Assembly: GCF_040882025.1 (NCBI RefSeq) | Contig: NZ_JBBECC010000186.1 | Span: forward strand, 1 to 60,235 | Origin: Parvibaculum sp040882025 | GTDB taxonomy: Bacteria; Pseudomonadota; Alphaproteobacteria; Parvibaculales; Parvibaculaceae | Length of the DNA stretch: 60,235 bases | Direction of reading: 5' to 3' | Shown here: one piece after another, positions 13,340 to 21,758 of the stretch | Position numbering within the stretch: position 1 is the stretch's first letter | How the letters are laid out: each line of letters begins with the position of its first letter | Program-made: the position numbers and the translations under genes | Notes under the pieces: generated by a model | The model's database searches: none | Told to the model about the DNA's origin: nothing | What the model saw: the letters and a program-made list of their open reading frames with translations, nothing else

Positions 13340-15237
13340 CGCGGCATCGCTGCATCTTTGCGGTTCACGCGGCCATAAGCCTGCGTGATCCGGTCGAACA
13401 CGATGGCAAGCGCAACGATCGCGATCCCCGCTGCCAGCCCGCGCCCGATATCGAGCCGCTGGATGCCGAGCAGTACTTCCTCGCCGAGTCCCCGTGCGCC
13501 GATCATCGAGGCGATGACGACCATGGAGAGCGCCATCATCGTCGTCTGGTTGACGCCTGCCATGATGTTCGGCAGCGCCAGCGGCAGTTTGATGTCGACG
13601 AGCTGCCGCCACTTGTCGGCGCCCAGATCGGCCGCCATCTCCACCAGTTGCCGGTCCACGCTCCGCAAGCCCAGATCGACCAGCCGGATCAGCGGCGGCG
13701 TCGCGTAGATGACGGTCGCGAAGAGAGCCGGCACCTTGCCGAGCCCGAACAGCATCAGCGCCGGAATGAGATAGACGAAGCTCGGCAGCGTCTGCATCGC
13801 GTCAAGCACCGGCAGCACGATTCGTCGCGCAAGATCGCTGGCAGCAATCGCGATGCCCGAAGGCAGTCCGATCAGCACAGCGAAAAACACCGACACGAGC
13901 ATCAGCGCCAGCGTCTGGATCGCAAGCTCCCAGAGGCCGAGAGCACCGATCAGGAACAAGAGGGCCGCCAATGCGACGGGCAGCACGATCCGCCGCGAAG
14001 CGTGCCAGGCGGCACCGGCCACCGCGAGGATGATTAGCCACCAGGGCAGGGCGCCGAGGCCTGCCTCCAGCGCCACGATGACGGTGAGGAGCCAGCTGCT
14101 GGCTGCGTGGAAGGCGTTGCCGTAGTCCGCGACAAAATTCTTCATCGCGCGATTGACCCATGCCTCGACGGGAAATTCGAGCACCACCGGAAAGCTTCGG
14201 GCTTCTGCCTCCCGTTCGCCGGTCACCCGCTCCGCGATCTCGGGCGTCACCCATTGCCGCCAGACATCGGATCGGGTCTCGATGAAATGAAGCGCGGCGT
14301 CACGCGCCGATGCCTCCTTGTGCGCCTGCATATAGGCGAGCGCTTCGCTCACCATCTGCCCGGTGGTTTCGTAAGCCCGCAGGAAGGCGGCGATTTCCGG
14401 CGCCCTCTCCACGAAGTTTGCATTCGCGCCGACGATGACCTCGACGGTCGGGAAGGCGACGGGCGGGTGGCGCTCGGGGTCGGCGTTAAAGGCGTTCCAT
14501 GCTTCTTCCGAGTAGGGCGGTTCCCTGAGCATCACAAGGTCGAACGCGCCCAGAACCCATGTCGGTCCCCAGTAATAGGCGACGACAGGCTCGCCGCGCT
14601 CATAGGCGGAAGCGATAGCAGCGGCGAGCGCCGCGCCGGTTCCGGGCCGGAAGTTCGTATAGAAACGGTCGAGCCTGTATCCCTTGAGCTTGCGCGTACT
14701 CTGCTCCTCGCAGCTCCAGCCGAGAATGCAATTGTAGAACCGCCCCTTGCCCGGCTGCTCCGGGTCGCGAAAGAGTGGCGCGTGCCGCTTGAGGTCGGCC
14801 ACGGAGCGGAGATCGGGCGCCATCGGCTCAATGCCGCGCGTGGCGTCCCCCTCGATCACGTAGCGCGGCACATACCAGCCTTGCACGGCATCCGGAAAAT
14901 TCGTGCCGAGCGAAACCACGGTCCCCGCTTCCAGCGCCTCGTTCCACGGCTCGGTGACATTATCGCGCCAGACTTCCATCAGTACGTCGATGTCGCCCTG
15001 TCCGAGCCCGGTGACGAGCGGAAGCGTCGAGCCCGGCAACACGTCCGTTTCGCAGCCATAGCCGCGTTCGAGGATGATGCGCGCGAGTTCGGTGTGAAAG
15101 GCGTTGGAGTCCCAGTCGAGCCCGCCGAACATCACCGGCCGGTCGATCTCGCATGCTTGCGCGGCCGCTGGGCCGGAAAAGATGCCGCAGGTCGAAATGA
15201 GAAGCGTCGCGAAAGCGAAAAGGGCGCGGGTCAGCAT
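13336..15237 (-). CDS. Glycine betaine-type ABC transporter, fused binding protein and permease
   Basis: A 633-residue fusion. Residues 1-27 are a signal peptide ending AAAQA, followed by an OpuAC-like substrate-binding domain (about 28-330; FGGLDWDSNAFH, VEVWRDN-like block MEVWRDNVTEPW, and YYWGPTWVLG). The C-terminal part (about 400-630) is a ProW-type permease with several helices and the motifs SDLARRIVLPVLDAMQTLPS and LPNIMAGVNQTTMMALSMVVIASMIGARGLG, given as short blocks. Uptake of betaine, choline or a similar osmolyte is expected. ATG 15237 is chosen because the signal peptide begins there. No ProV-type ATPase gene is present within this window. Confidence 0.87.
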   Translation of the reverse strand: MLTRALFAFATLLISTCGIFSGPAAAQACEIDRPVMFGGLDWDSNAFHTELARIILERGYGCETDVLPGSTLPLVTGLGQGDIDVLMEVWRDNVTEPWNEALEAGTVVSLGTNFPDAVQGWYVPRYVIEGDATRGIEPMAPDLRSVADLKRHAPLFRDPEQPGKGRFYNCILGWSCEEQSTRKLKGYRLDRFYTNFRPGTGAALAAAIASAYERGEPVVAYYWGPTWVLGAFDLVMLREPPYSEEAWNAFNADPERHPPVAFPTVEVIVGANANFVERAPEIAAFLRAYETTGQMVSEALAYMQAHKEASARDAALHFIETRSDVWRQWVTPEIAERVTGEREAEARSFPVVLEFPVEAWVNRAMKNFVADYGNAFHAASSWLLTVIVALEAGLGALPWWLIILAVAGAAWHASRRIVLPVALAALLFLIGALGLWELAIQTLALMLVSVFFAVLIGLPSGIAIAASDLARRIVLPVLDAMQTLPSFVYLIPALMLFGLGKVPALFATVIYATPPLIRLVDLGLRSVDRQLVEMAADLGADKWRQLVDIKLPLALPNIMAGVNQTTMMALSMVVIASMIGARGLGEEVLLGIQRLDIGRGLAAGIAIVALAIVFDRITQAYGRVNRKDAAMPR

Positions 15238-15262
15238 CGCAGCACTATAGGCGGCGCCAAAG

Positions 15263-15293
15263 AAAAAGGGGAACCCGGAAGGTTCCCCTTTTT
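15263..15293 (-). terminator. Bidirectional terminator between SDR and ABC genes
   Basis: A perfect 13-pair hairpin aaaaaggggaacc / ggttccccttttt with a five-base loop. On the minus strand it ends the SDR transcript, 25 bases before the ABC start; T runs exist on both strands. Confidence 0.88.
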
Positions 15294-15316
15294 GTTTTCC
15301 CCTCCGGCGGAGAGGC

Positions 15317-16222
15317 TTACTTGCCGCCGGTCGCCAGCTTGAAGAATTTGCCGGTCTGCTCGCCGCCCATGAAATAGGGCGTGGCATTCGAGAAGTCGGA
15401 AATCTTCGCCCAGTTCTCGGCGACCTTTTCCGCCGTGAGGCCTTCCCGGCCGAGGAAGATGCCTTCGGCTTCTTCCATGCGTGCCGCGGCAAAGACGCCG
15501 GCGCCCGCGCAAAGGATCATACCCGTCGGCGCGTCTTCCGAGACGAGGAACATGACGCCCGGCGACACGCTGTCCGGTGTCAGCATCTGTTCGGCTTCCG
15601 GCGGCATCAGGTCCGACGTCATGCGCGTATAGGCGACGGGCGCCAGCGCGTTGCAGTGAATGTTGTTCTTCTGACCTTCGAGCTTCAGCGTATTGATGAA
15701 TCCGACGACCGCGAGCTTCGCCGCGCCGTAATTGGTCTGGCCGAAATTGCCGTAGAGGCCTGTCGAGGACGCGGTGACCATGATGCGGCCGTAGTTCTGC
15801 TCTTTCATGATCTCCCAGACGGCTTTGGTCGGCTTGACGGTGCCCATCAGATGCACGTCGACGACAAGCTGGAAGTCTTCCATCGTCATCTTCGAGAACG
15901 ACTTGTCGCGCAGGATGCCGGCATTGTTGATCAGGATGTCGATGCGGCCGAACTTGTCCATGGTCTGCTTGACCATGTTCTGGACGCCCTGATCGTCCGT
16001 CACCGACGAACCATTGGCGATTGCCTCGCCGCCCAGCGCCTTGATTTCCTCGACCACCTTGTTGGCCGCATCGGACGAGCCGCCGGCGCCGGTCCGGTCG
16101 CCGCCGAGGTCGTTGACCACCACTTTGGCGCCGCGGCGCGCAAGCTCCAGCGCATGGGAGCGGCCGAGTCCGCCGCCTGCGCCGGTGACAATGGCAACCT
16201 TGCCGTCAAATCGAATGCTCAT
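15317..16222 (-). CDS. SDR oxidoreductase, 3-hydroxyacyl-CoA dehydrogenase-like (MFE-2 type)
   Basis: A 301-residue short-chain dehydrogenase. The cofactor motif TGAGGGLGRSHALELA, the insert GGDRTGAGGSSDAANKVV, NNAG and the active-site SSTGLYGNFGQTNYGAAK (Tyr-x-x-x-Lys) match the dehydrogenase unit of peroxisomal multifunctional enzyme 2 and its bacterial relatives, which oxidise 3-hydroxyacyl-CoA. A C-terminal extension of about 50 residues (from EGLTAEKVAENWAKI) is typical of this subgroup. GGAGAATTACCG precedes the ATG. It has its own terminator at 15263-15293. Role in beta-oxidation is inferred. Confidence 0.87.
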   Translation of the reverse strand: MSIRFDGKVAIVTGAGGGLGRSHALELARRGAKVVVNDLGGDRTGAGGSSDAANKVVEEIKALGGEAIANGSSVTDDQGVQNMVKQTMDKFGRIDILINNAGILRDKSFSKMTMEDFQLVVDVHLMGTVKPTKAVWEIMKEQNYGRIMVTASSTGLYGNFGQTNYGAAKLAVVGFINTLKLEGQKNNIHCNALAPVAYTRMTSDLMPPEAEQMLTPDSVSPGVMFLVSEDAPTGMILCAGAGVFAAARMEEAEGIFLGREGLTAEKVAENWAKISDFSNATPYFMGGEQTGKFFKLATGGK

Positions 16223-16379
16223 CGGTAATTCTCCAGTTGAACTGCCGGCCGTCGAATGGGGCCGGAAGGGAAGGGGCCGCAGCCGCCCGCGCCGCTCTTT
16301 CGGAGGGGGAAATGGGCCGTCCTTGCGGAAACTGGGAGGACTTTGTGCATGAGAGGGGGGCAGGGGTCAAGGGAGCGAA

Positions 16380-17741
16380 GTGTCGCCGAAAGACGACCCG
16401 GCCCGTTGCGTGCGGACCCGTCGCCCCTATGATGGCCGCACCCGCCGGATCCCCGCCCTAGAGACCGTTTCATGCCCTTTTTTATCCCTGCAGAGCGCCC
16501 TTGGGCTCGCCGCGATAGTCGGCCTCGCCTGGATCCTGAGCGAGAACCGTCGCGCCGCACGCAGCTCCATCCTGAAGGACGCCGCCGTCGCCATTGCGCT
16601 GCAACTCGTGCTTGCTCTGGCGCTGCTGAAACTGCCCCTGGCGCGCGACGCCATGCTGGGCCTCAACAGCGTCGTCGAGGCCTTGATGGCGGCAACGGGC
16701 ACTGGCACAGGCTTCGTCTTTGGCTATGTCGGTGGCGGCGATGCGCCTTACGAAATCGCCCATCCGCAGAACAGTTTCGTGCTGGCCTTTCAGGCGCTGC
16801 CATTGGTGCTGTTCATGTCGGCTCTATCCGCGCTTCTCTGGTACTGGCGCATCCTTCCGGCTGTCACGCGCGGCTTCGCCTTTCTCTTGCGCAAAACCAT
16901 GGGCATCGGCGGAGCGGTCGGCCTGTCGTCGGCCGCCAACATTTTTGTCGGCATGGTCGAGGCGCCGCTCCTCGTTAAACCCTATCTCGAAAAACTCTCG
17001 CGCTCCGAACTCTTCGCGGTGATGACGGTCGGCCTCGCTACCGTCGCAGGTACCGTGCTCTTTCTTTATGCGAGCATCATCGCTTCCGTCGTGTCGGGCT
17101 CGCTCGGACAGATCATCACGGCCTCCCTGATCTCGCTGCCCGCCGCGCTGCTGATCGCGCGCCTGATGGTGCCGGAAGAGCATGGCAGGATCCCGACCGG
17201 CGTCGGCGACGACGTGCCCGCCGTCGAATACGAAAACAGCATGGATGCCTTGACGCGCGGCACCTTCGATGGCCTGAACCTGTTGCTCAACATCATCGCC
17301 ATGCTGATCGTGATGGTGGCGCTGGTGGCTCTCGTCAATATTCTGCTCGCGTTGCTGCCCGACATATTGGGCACGCCGCTGAGCTTGCAGCGCATTTTCG
17401 GCTGGGTCTTCGCGCCACTGGTCTGGCTGATGGGCGTGCCGGCATCGGAAGCGGCTGCTGCTGGCCAGATCATGGGGATAAAGACGATCCTCAACGAACT
17501 GCTCGCCTACATTGCGCTGGCGGGCGAGGCGGGCGCAGGCTTGAGCGACCGTTCGCGCCTCATCATGGTTTATGCGCTGTGCGGCTTCGCCAATCCGGCC
17601 AGCGTCGGCATCATGATCGGTGGTCTTGCCGCCATCGTCCCTTCGCGCCGTTCGGAGATTGTCGAGCTGGCGCCGCGCGCGCTCATCTCCGGCACGCTGG
17701 CGACCTCGATGACCGGCGCGGTGATCGGCCTCATTACCTGA
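16380..17741 (+). CDS. Concentrative nucleoside transporter (NupC/CNT family)
   Basis: A CNT-family symporter that takes up nucleosides with protons or sodium. Family blocks are FVFGYVGGGD, LSSAANIFVGMVEAPLLVKPYL, GTVLFLYASII, and the C-terminal IKTILNELLAYIAL and YALCGFANPASVGIMIGG. About ten membrane segments are visible. The open frame begins at GTG 16380, but that adds a 30-residue Arg-rich tail unlike the family. A natural start would be ATG 16472, which is out of frame only because of a six-T run (16478-16483); with five T the protein would begin MPFLSLQSALGL. A sequencing error or a real frame disturbance is possible. Confidence 0.85.
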   Translation: MSPKDDPARCVRTRRPYDGRTRRIPALETVSCPFLSLQSALGLAAIVGLAWILSENRRAARSSILKDAAVAIALQLVLALALLKLPLARDAMLGLNSVVEALMAATGTGTGFVFGYVGGGDAPYEIAHPQNSFVLAFQALPLVLFMSALSALLWYWRILPAVTRGFAFLLRKTMGIGGAVGLSSAANIFVGMVEAPLLVKPYLEKLSRSELFAVMTVGLATVAGTVLFLYASIIASVVSGSLGQIITASLISLPAALLIARLMVPEEHGRIPTGVGDDVPAVEYENSMDALTRGTFDGLNLLLNIIAMLIVMVALVALVNILLALLPDILGTPLSLQRIFGWVFAPLVWLMGVPASEAAAAGQIMGIKTILNELLAYIALAGEAGAGLSDRSRLIMVYALCGFANPASVGIMIGGLAAIVPSRRSEIVELAPRALISGTLATSMTGAVIGLIT

Positions 17742-17777
17742 ATTCGAAAACGGGAAAACAGAACGGAAGGGAATCCG

Positions 17778-18389
17778 ATGAAGCTCTTCAATTCGGCCAT
17801 GCCGGCGCCCAATCCGCGCCGCGTGCGTATTTTCGCTGCCGAAAAAGGCATCGACCTCCCGCTTGAGGAGGTGTCGCTGATCAAGCGCGAACACAAGTCC
17901 GACGAATACCGGCAAAAGAATTCGCTCGGCCAGACGCCGGTACTTGAACTCGACGACGGCACGACCATTTCAGAGAGCGTCTCCATCTGCCGCTACCTGG
18001 AGGAGACGCACCCGGAAAAGCCGCTCTTCGGACGCACCGCCCTCGAGCGCGCACAGGTCGACATGTGGCTCCGCCGGGTCGAGTTCGTGCTGATGGGCCC
18101 GATCGGGAATTTTTGGCGCCATGCCCATCCCTACACAGCAAAGATCGTGAAACAGTTCAACGATTTCGGCGAATCGAACCGCGAACAGACCGAGGCCGCC
18201 TTCCGTTGGCTTGATCGGGAACTGGCGGACCGCAATTTCATTGCCGGCGCCGACTTCTCGGTTGCGGACATCACGGCTCTCTGCACGGTCGATTTTGCGG
18301 ATTTCGCGGGGCTGAAAATGCCGGAAGATGCCGCGCATCTGCGTGCCTGGCATGCGCGCATCTCGGCGCGGCCGAGCGCGGCGGCCTGA
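17778..18389 (+). CDS. Glutathione S-transferase family protein
   Basis: A 203-residue GST. The N-terminal thioredoxin-fold domain (1-80) begins MKLFNSAMPAPNPRRVRIF and contains the glutathione-binding GQTPVLELDDGTTISESVSI block with the cis-proline and the ES pair. The C-terminal helical domain ends with the N-capping box region ADFSVADITALCTVDFADF. It detoxifies electrophiles by glutathione conjugation or acts on a specific thioether or disulfide. The gene follows the nucleoside transporter by 36 bases and ends in a hairpin at 18399-18432. Confidence 0.9.
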   Translation: MKLFNSAMPAPNPRRVRIFAAEKGIDLPLEEVSLIKREHKSDEYRQKNSLGQTPVLELDDGTTISESVSICRYLEETHPEKPLFGRTALERAQVDMWLRRVEFVLMGPIGNFWRHAHPYTAKIVKQFNDFGESNREQTEAAFRWLDRELADRNFIAGADFSVADITALCTVDFADFAGLKMPEDAAHLRAWHARISARPSAAA

Positions 18390-18398
18390 AAAAAGAAA

Positions 18399-18432
18399 GG
18401 CGGCGTCCACGGGGTACGGAATGGACGCCGCC
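18399..18432 (+). terminator. Hairpin terminator after GST
   Basis: ggcggcgtcca / tggacgccgcc, eleven perfect pairs with a 12-base loop, followed by CAACGTTTTC. Nine bases after the stop codon; T run displaced, so moderate confidence. Confidence 0.65.
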
Positions 18433-18522
18433 CAACGTTTTCCCGTACTCGACAAAGTCTGGGTGAAACGTGACCGATGGCCTCTCGAACCATCGGCTGA
18501 GAACGAGAATGACGTTTTCAAC

Positions 18523-18539
18523 CTGAACGCAGGCTGAAC
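18523..18539. promoter_or_regulatory. CTGAAC direct repeat, one helical turn apart
   Basis: CTGAAC at 18523-18528 and 18534-18539, start-to-start distance 11 bases, about 90 bases before the GPH transporter start. Tandem half sites with this spacing are typical of OmpR-family response regulators. A ccgatgg/ccatcgg hairpin (18474-18496) lies just upstream. Confidence 0.35.
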
Positions 18540-18629
18540 CGGGAAAAGTGCAAATTGAGCCTATGCGTCGCGCCATTAACTCGTAAAATGAATTTACTAA
18601 GTGACGACGGAGAACCCGGGGAGGGGTGA

Positions 18630-20054
18630 ATGGAGACGAAGGACGGCGAGACACCGCGGCTGACGCCATGGCAGCTCATCGCCTATGGCCAGCTGGTGAT
18701 GCCGCTCGCCGTTATCGGCCTGCCGGTTGCCGTCTACATCCCGCCTTTTTATTCGAGCACACTCGGTCTCGATCTGGCGGCGGTTGGCTTCATCTTGATG
18801 CTGGCGCGGATCACCGATGTCATCACCGATCCGCTGATCGGCCGCCTGTCGGATCGGACGCATACGCGCTGGGGCCGCCGTCGCCCCTGGGTCGCGATGG
18901 GTGTGCCGCTGATGGTCGTCTCCGCACTGATGCTTTTCGTGCCGCAGGGGGAGGTGACCAACCTCTATCTGTTGATCTGGATCGCCGCGATCTATTTTGG
19001 CTACACGCTGATCACCATTCCCTATGGTGCCTGGGGTGCGGAGCTTTCGGGCGACTACAAGGAACGCAACCGCATTTCCGGCAGCCGCGAAATCTTTCTG
19101 TTGATCGGCCTGCTCGTCGCCATCACGGCGCCCATTGTCGGCGCCTATATGAGCGGTGAGGCGGCCGACGGCGAGAGCGGCGCGGCGAGCCGCAGCGCTG
19201 TCGGCGTCCTGGGCTGGCTCACCGCCGGTTTGCTGCCGCTTTGCGCGCTCGTGATGTTTACATCGGTGCCGGAGCCGAAGGTGCCTCTGACCGGGATGAT
19301 TCCGTTCCGGCGCGGCCTGCGCGTTGCGATGAAGAACGGACCGTTTCGTATCGTGTTGTTCAGCTCTGCGCTCGGCGCGCTGGCAGGCTCGATCAATATC
19401 GGCGTCGTCATCTTCTTCTTCGACCATGTGGCAGGCATCGGCGCCGCGGGCACAATCCTGATTTTTGTGCTTTTTCTGGCCGGCGTCGTCGGCTCGCCCT
19501 TCTGGGTCTGGATGGGCGGGCGGATCGGCAAGCACAAGGCCATCGCGGTTGCGGGCTTCGCCTCGATGTTTGCCTTCACGCTGGTGCCTGCCGTCATCTA
19601 TCTCGTCAAGCCGGTCGCGCCCGACGCCGTCTTCTGGTGCCTCCTGGCGATCAATCTGGTGCAGGGTCTTGCGCTGGGCGCCGCACCCATTCTCGGTCCT
19701 TCGATCATGGCCGACGTCGTTGATCTCGACACGATCAAGAGCGGCGAACCGCGGGCGGCCTTCCTGTTTGCCTTTCTCGGCATGGTCCGCAAGACCTTCG
19801 AGGCGATGGGCGTCGGCCTCGCGCTGCCGCTCCTCGCCTGGGCGGGCTTCAATGCCCAATCGAAGGACAACTCGCCCGAGGCGCTTTTTGCGCTGTTGGC
19901 CATGTACTGCCTGGTGCCGCTTGTCCTCTGGCTGATTTCGATCGCCATAATACTGCGCTACCCGATCACCCACGCGCGGCAACGCCGTTTGCGGGCAGGA
20001 CTGGAGCGGCGGACCGCCCGCAGACGGGAGATCCGGACCCAAACGGCCGACTGA
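18630..20054 (+). CDS. GPH-family (MFS_2) cation symporter
   Basis: A 474-residue transporter of the glycoside-pentoside-hexuronide:cation symporter family. The signature GRLSDRTHTRWGRRRPW between helices 2 and 3 is present, as is the YGAWGAELSGDYKERNRISGSRE loop pattern after helix 4 (shown in part: IPYGAWGAELS). About twelve membrane segments. The start has GGGGAGGGGTGA in front. Substrates in this family are sugars and glycosides, but alphaproteobacterial members next to catabolic genes often lack a known substrate. It is followed 94 bases later by a Baeyer-Villiger-type monooxygenase. Confidence 0.85.
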   Translation: METKDGETPRLTPWQLIAYGQLVMPLAVIGLPVAVYIPPFYSSTLGLDLAAVGFILMLARITDVITDPLIGRLSDRTHTRWGRRRPWVAMGVPLMVVSALMLFVPQGEVTNLYLLIWIAAIYFGYTLITIPYGAWGAELSGDYKERNRISGSREIFLLIGLLVAITAPIVGAYMSGEAADGESGAASRSAVGVLGWLTAGLLPLCALVMFTSVPEPKVPLTGMIPFRRGLRVAMKNGPFRIVLFSSALGALAGSINIGVVIFFFDHVAGIGAAGTILIFVLFLAGVVGSPFWVWMGGRIGKHKAIAVAGFASMFAFTLVPAVIYLVKPVAPDAVFWCLLAINLVQGLALGAAPILGPSIMADVVDLDTIKSGEPRAAFLFAFLGMVRKTFEAMGVGLALPLLAWAGFNAQSKDNSPEALFALLAMYCLVPLVLWLISIAIILRYPITHARQRRLRAGLERRTARRREIRTQTAD

Positions 20055-20148
20055 CGCAGCGGCCGGTTGGCCGGAAATGCCTGCTGGATTGATACCCTGA
20101 AGACTGATAAATTGTCAGCAATAACAAAATTTGTGAGGACGCGGGTCA

Positions 20149-21636
20149 ATGACCATGGAACATTTCGACGTGCTGGTCGTCGGTGCGGGCATATCGGGTA
20201 TCGGCGCGGGGTATCACCTGCAAACCTATAGCCCGAAGCGGAGCTACGCCATTCTCGAAGGCCGCGCGCGGCTTGGCGGGACATGGGATCTCTTCCGCTA
20301 TCCAGGTATCCGTTCCGACAGCGACATGTATACGCTCGGCTATTCGTTCCGCCCCTGGAAAGAGGCCAAGGCAATTGCCGACGGGCCGTCGATCCTCAAC
20401 TATCTGGAACAAACGGCGCGCGATCATGGTATCGACAAGCACATCCGCTACCACCATCAGGTGAAGCGGGCCGCCTGGTCGACCGACACGGCGACATGGA
20501 CGGTCGACATCGAGCGTGGACCCGAGAAGGAACTGGTGCAGTACAGCTGCAACTTCCTTTTCATGTGCAGCGGTTACTACAACTACGCCGAAGGCTACAC
20601 GCCTGAATTCGCCGGCGCCGATCGTTTCAAGGGCGACATCGTCCATCCCCAGTTCTGGCCGGAAAATCTCGACTACAGCGGCAAGCGCGTCGTTGTGATC
20701 GGCAGCGGTGCCACCGCTGTAACGCTGGTCCCGGAGATGGCCAGGGAGGCCGCGCATGTCGTCATGCTGCAGCGCTCACCGACATATGTCGTCTCGCGTC
20801 CAGCCGAAGACCGCATCGCCAATTGGCTGCGCCGCCGCCTGCCGGCGATGATGGCCTACGGCATTACACGCTGGAAAAATGTCCTTCTCGGCATGTATTT
20901 CTTCAACATGTGCCGCAAGAAGCCGGAGCGCGCCAAGGAATTCATTCTGAAAGGTGTGCGCGAGCAGTTGGGACCCGACTACGACGTCGACACGCATTTC
21001 ACGCCGAAATACAACCCGTGGGACCAGCGCCTTTGCCTGGTGCCGAACGGCGACCTGTTCGAGTCGATCAAGAAAGGCGAGGCATCGGTTGTCACCGACC
21101 ATATCGACACCTTCACCGAAACCGGCATCAAGCTGAAGTCGGGCAAGGAGCTCGAAGCCGATGTCATCGTCACCGCCACCGGCCTCAAGCTGCAGCTTCT
21201 GAGCGGCCTCGAAGTGACGGTCGACGGCAAGCGGATGGATCTGTCGAAGACCTTTGCCTACAAGGGCATGATGTACAGCGACGTGCCGAACCTCGCTTCC
21301 GCCTTCGGTTACACCAATGCCTCATGGACGCTGAAAGCCGATCTGACTTCTGCCTATCTCTGCCGCCTGCTCAACCACATGGACAAGACGGGGATGCGTC
21401 AGGCGACGCCGCGCGTCGCCGATCCGTCGCTTGAAGAAGAGCCGTGGCTGGATTTCACCTCGGGTTATGTGCAGCGCTCGATCAACGAGTTCCCGAAGCA
21501 GGGCACCAAAGCGCCGTGGAAACTTTACCAGAACTACGCGCTCGACATCGTGTCGCTGAAGTTCGGCAGCATCGAAGACAGCGCGATGGAATTCACGAAC
21601 CCCGCGCCGGAACAGCCGTTGAAATTGGCGAGCTGA
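20149..21636 (+). CDS. Flavin-containing monooxygenase, Baeyer-Villiger (EthA-like) type
   Basis: A 495-residue FAD- and NADPH-dependent monooxygenase. The FAD-binding GAGISG is at residues 12-17, GGTWDLFRYPGIRSDSDMY at 43-61, the Baeyer-Villiger fingerprint FKGDIVHPQFWP at 160-171 and the NADPH motif GSGATA at 185-190. The ATATG-like block ATGLKLQ follows near residue 345. The pattern places it with EthA-like enzymes that oxidise ketones to esters or lactones, and also thioamides or sulfides. An ATG six bases downstream is an alternative start. A strong terminator closes the gene. Confidence 0.92.
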   Translation: MTMEHFDVLVVGAGISGIGAGYHLQTYSPKRSYAILEGRARLGGTWDLFRYPGIRSDSDMYTLGYSFRPWKEAKAIADGPSILNYLEQTARDHGIDKHIRYHHQVKRAAWSTDTATWTVDIERGPEKELVQYSCNFLFMCSGYYNYAEGYTPEFAGADRFKGDIVHPQFWPENLDYSGKRVVVIGSGATAVTLVPEMAREAAHVVMLQRSPTYVVSRPAEDRIANWLRRRLPAMMAYGITRWKNVLLGMYFFNMCRKKPERAKEFILKGVREQLGPDYDVDTHFTPKYNPWDQRLCLVPNGDLFESIKKGEASVVTDHIDTFTETGIKLKSGKELEADVIVTATGLKLQLLSGLEVTVDGKRMDLSKTFAYKGMMYSDVPNLASAFGYTNASWTLKADLTSAYLCRLLNHMDKTGMRQATPRVADPSLEEEPWLDFTSGYVQRSINEFPKQGTKAPWKLYQNYALDIVSLKFGSIEDSAMEFTNPAPEQPLKLAS

Positions 21637-21667
21637 CCCGCGCGACATAACGCCTGAGAACAAAGAG

Positions 21668-21699
21668 CAGGGGACGGAGACGTCCCCTGTTTCTTTTTT
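21668..21699 (+). terminator. Rho-independent terminator after BVMO
   Basis: caggggac / gtcccctg, eight pairs with six-base loop, followed by TTTCTTTTTTT. Confidence 0.92.
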
Positions 21700-21712
21700 T
21701 GAATGTTCGCGC

Positions 21713-21751
21713 ATTGAAGTGCTTGACAAAGCGACGTCGCGCTTCAATACT
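21713..21751 (+). promoter_or_regulatory. ArsR-cluster promoter and operator
   Basis: TTGACA (21723-21728), 17-base spacer, AATACT (21746-21751). An inverted repeat attgaagtgc (21713-21722) and gcgcttcaat (21739-21748), nine of ten positions paired, flanks and covers the -35 and -10 boxes. Transcription should start near 21758, at or next to the ATG 21759, so the first message is predicted leaderless. The repeat is the likely binding site of the encoded ArsR protein. Confidence 0.75.
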
Positions 21752-21758
21752 TTACTAC

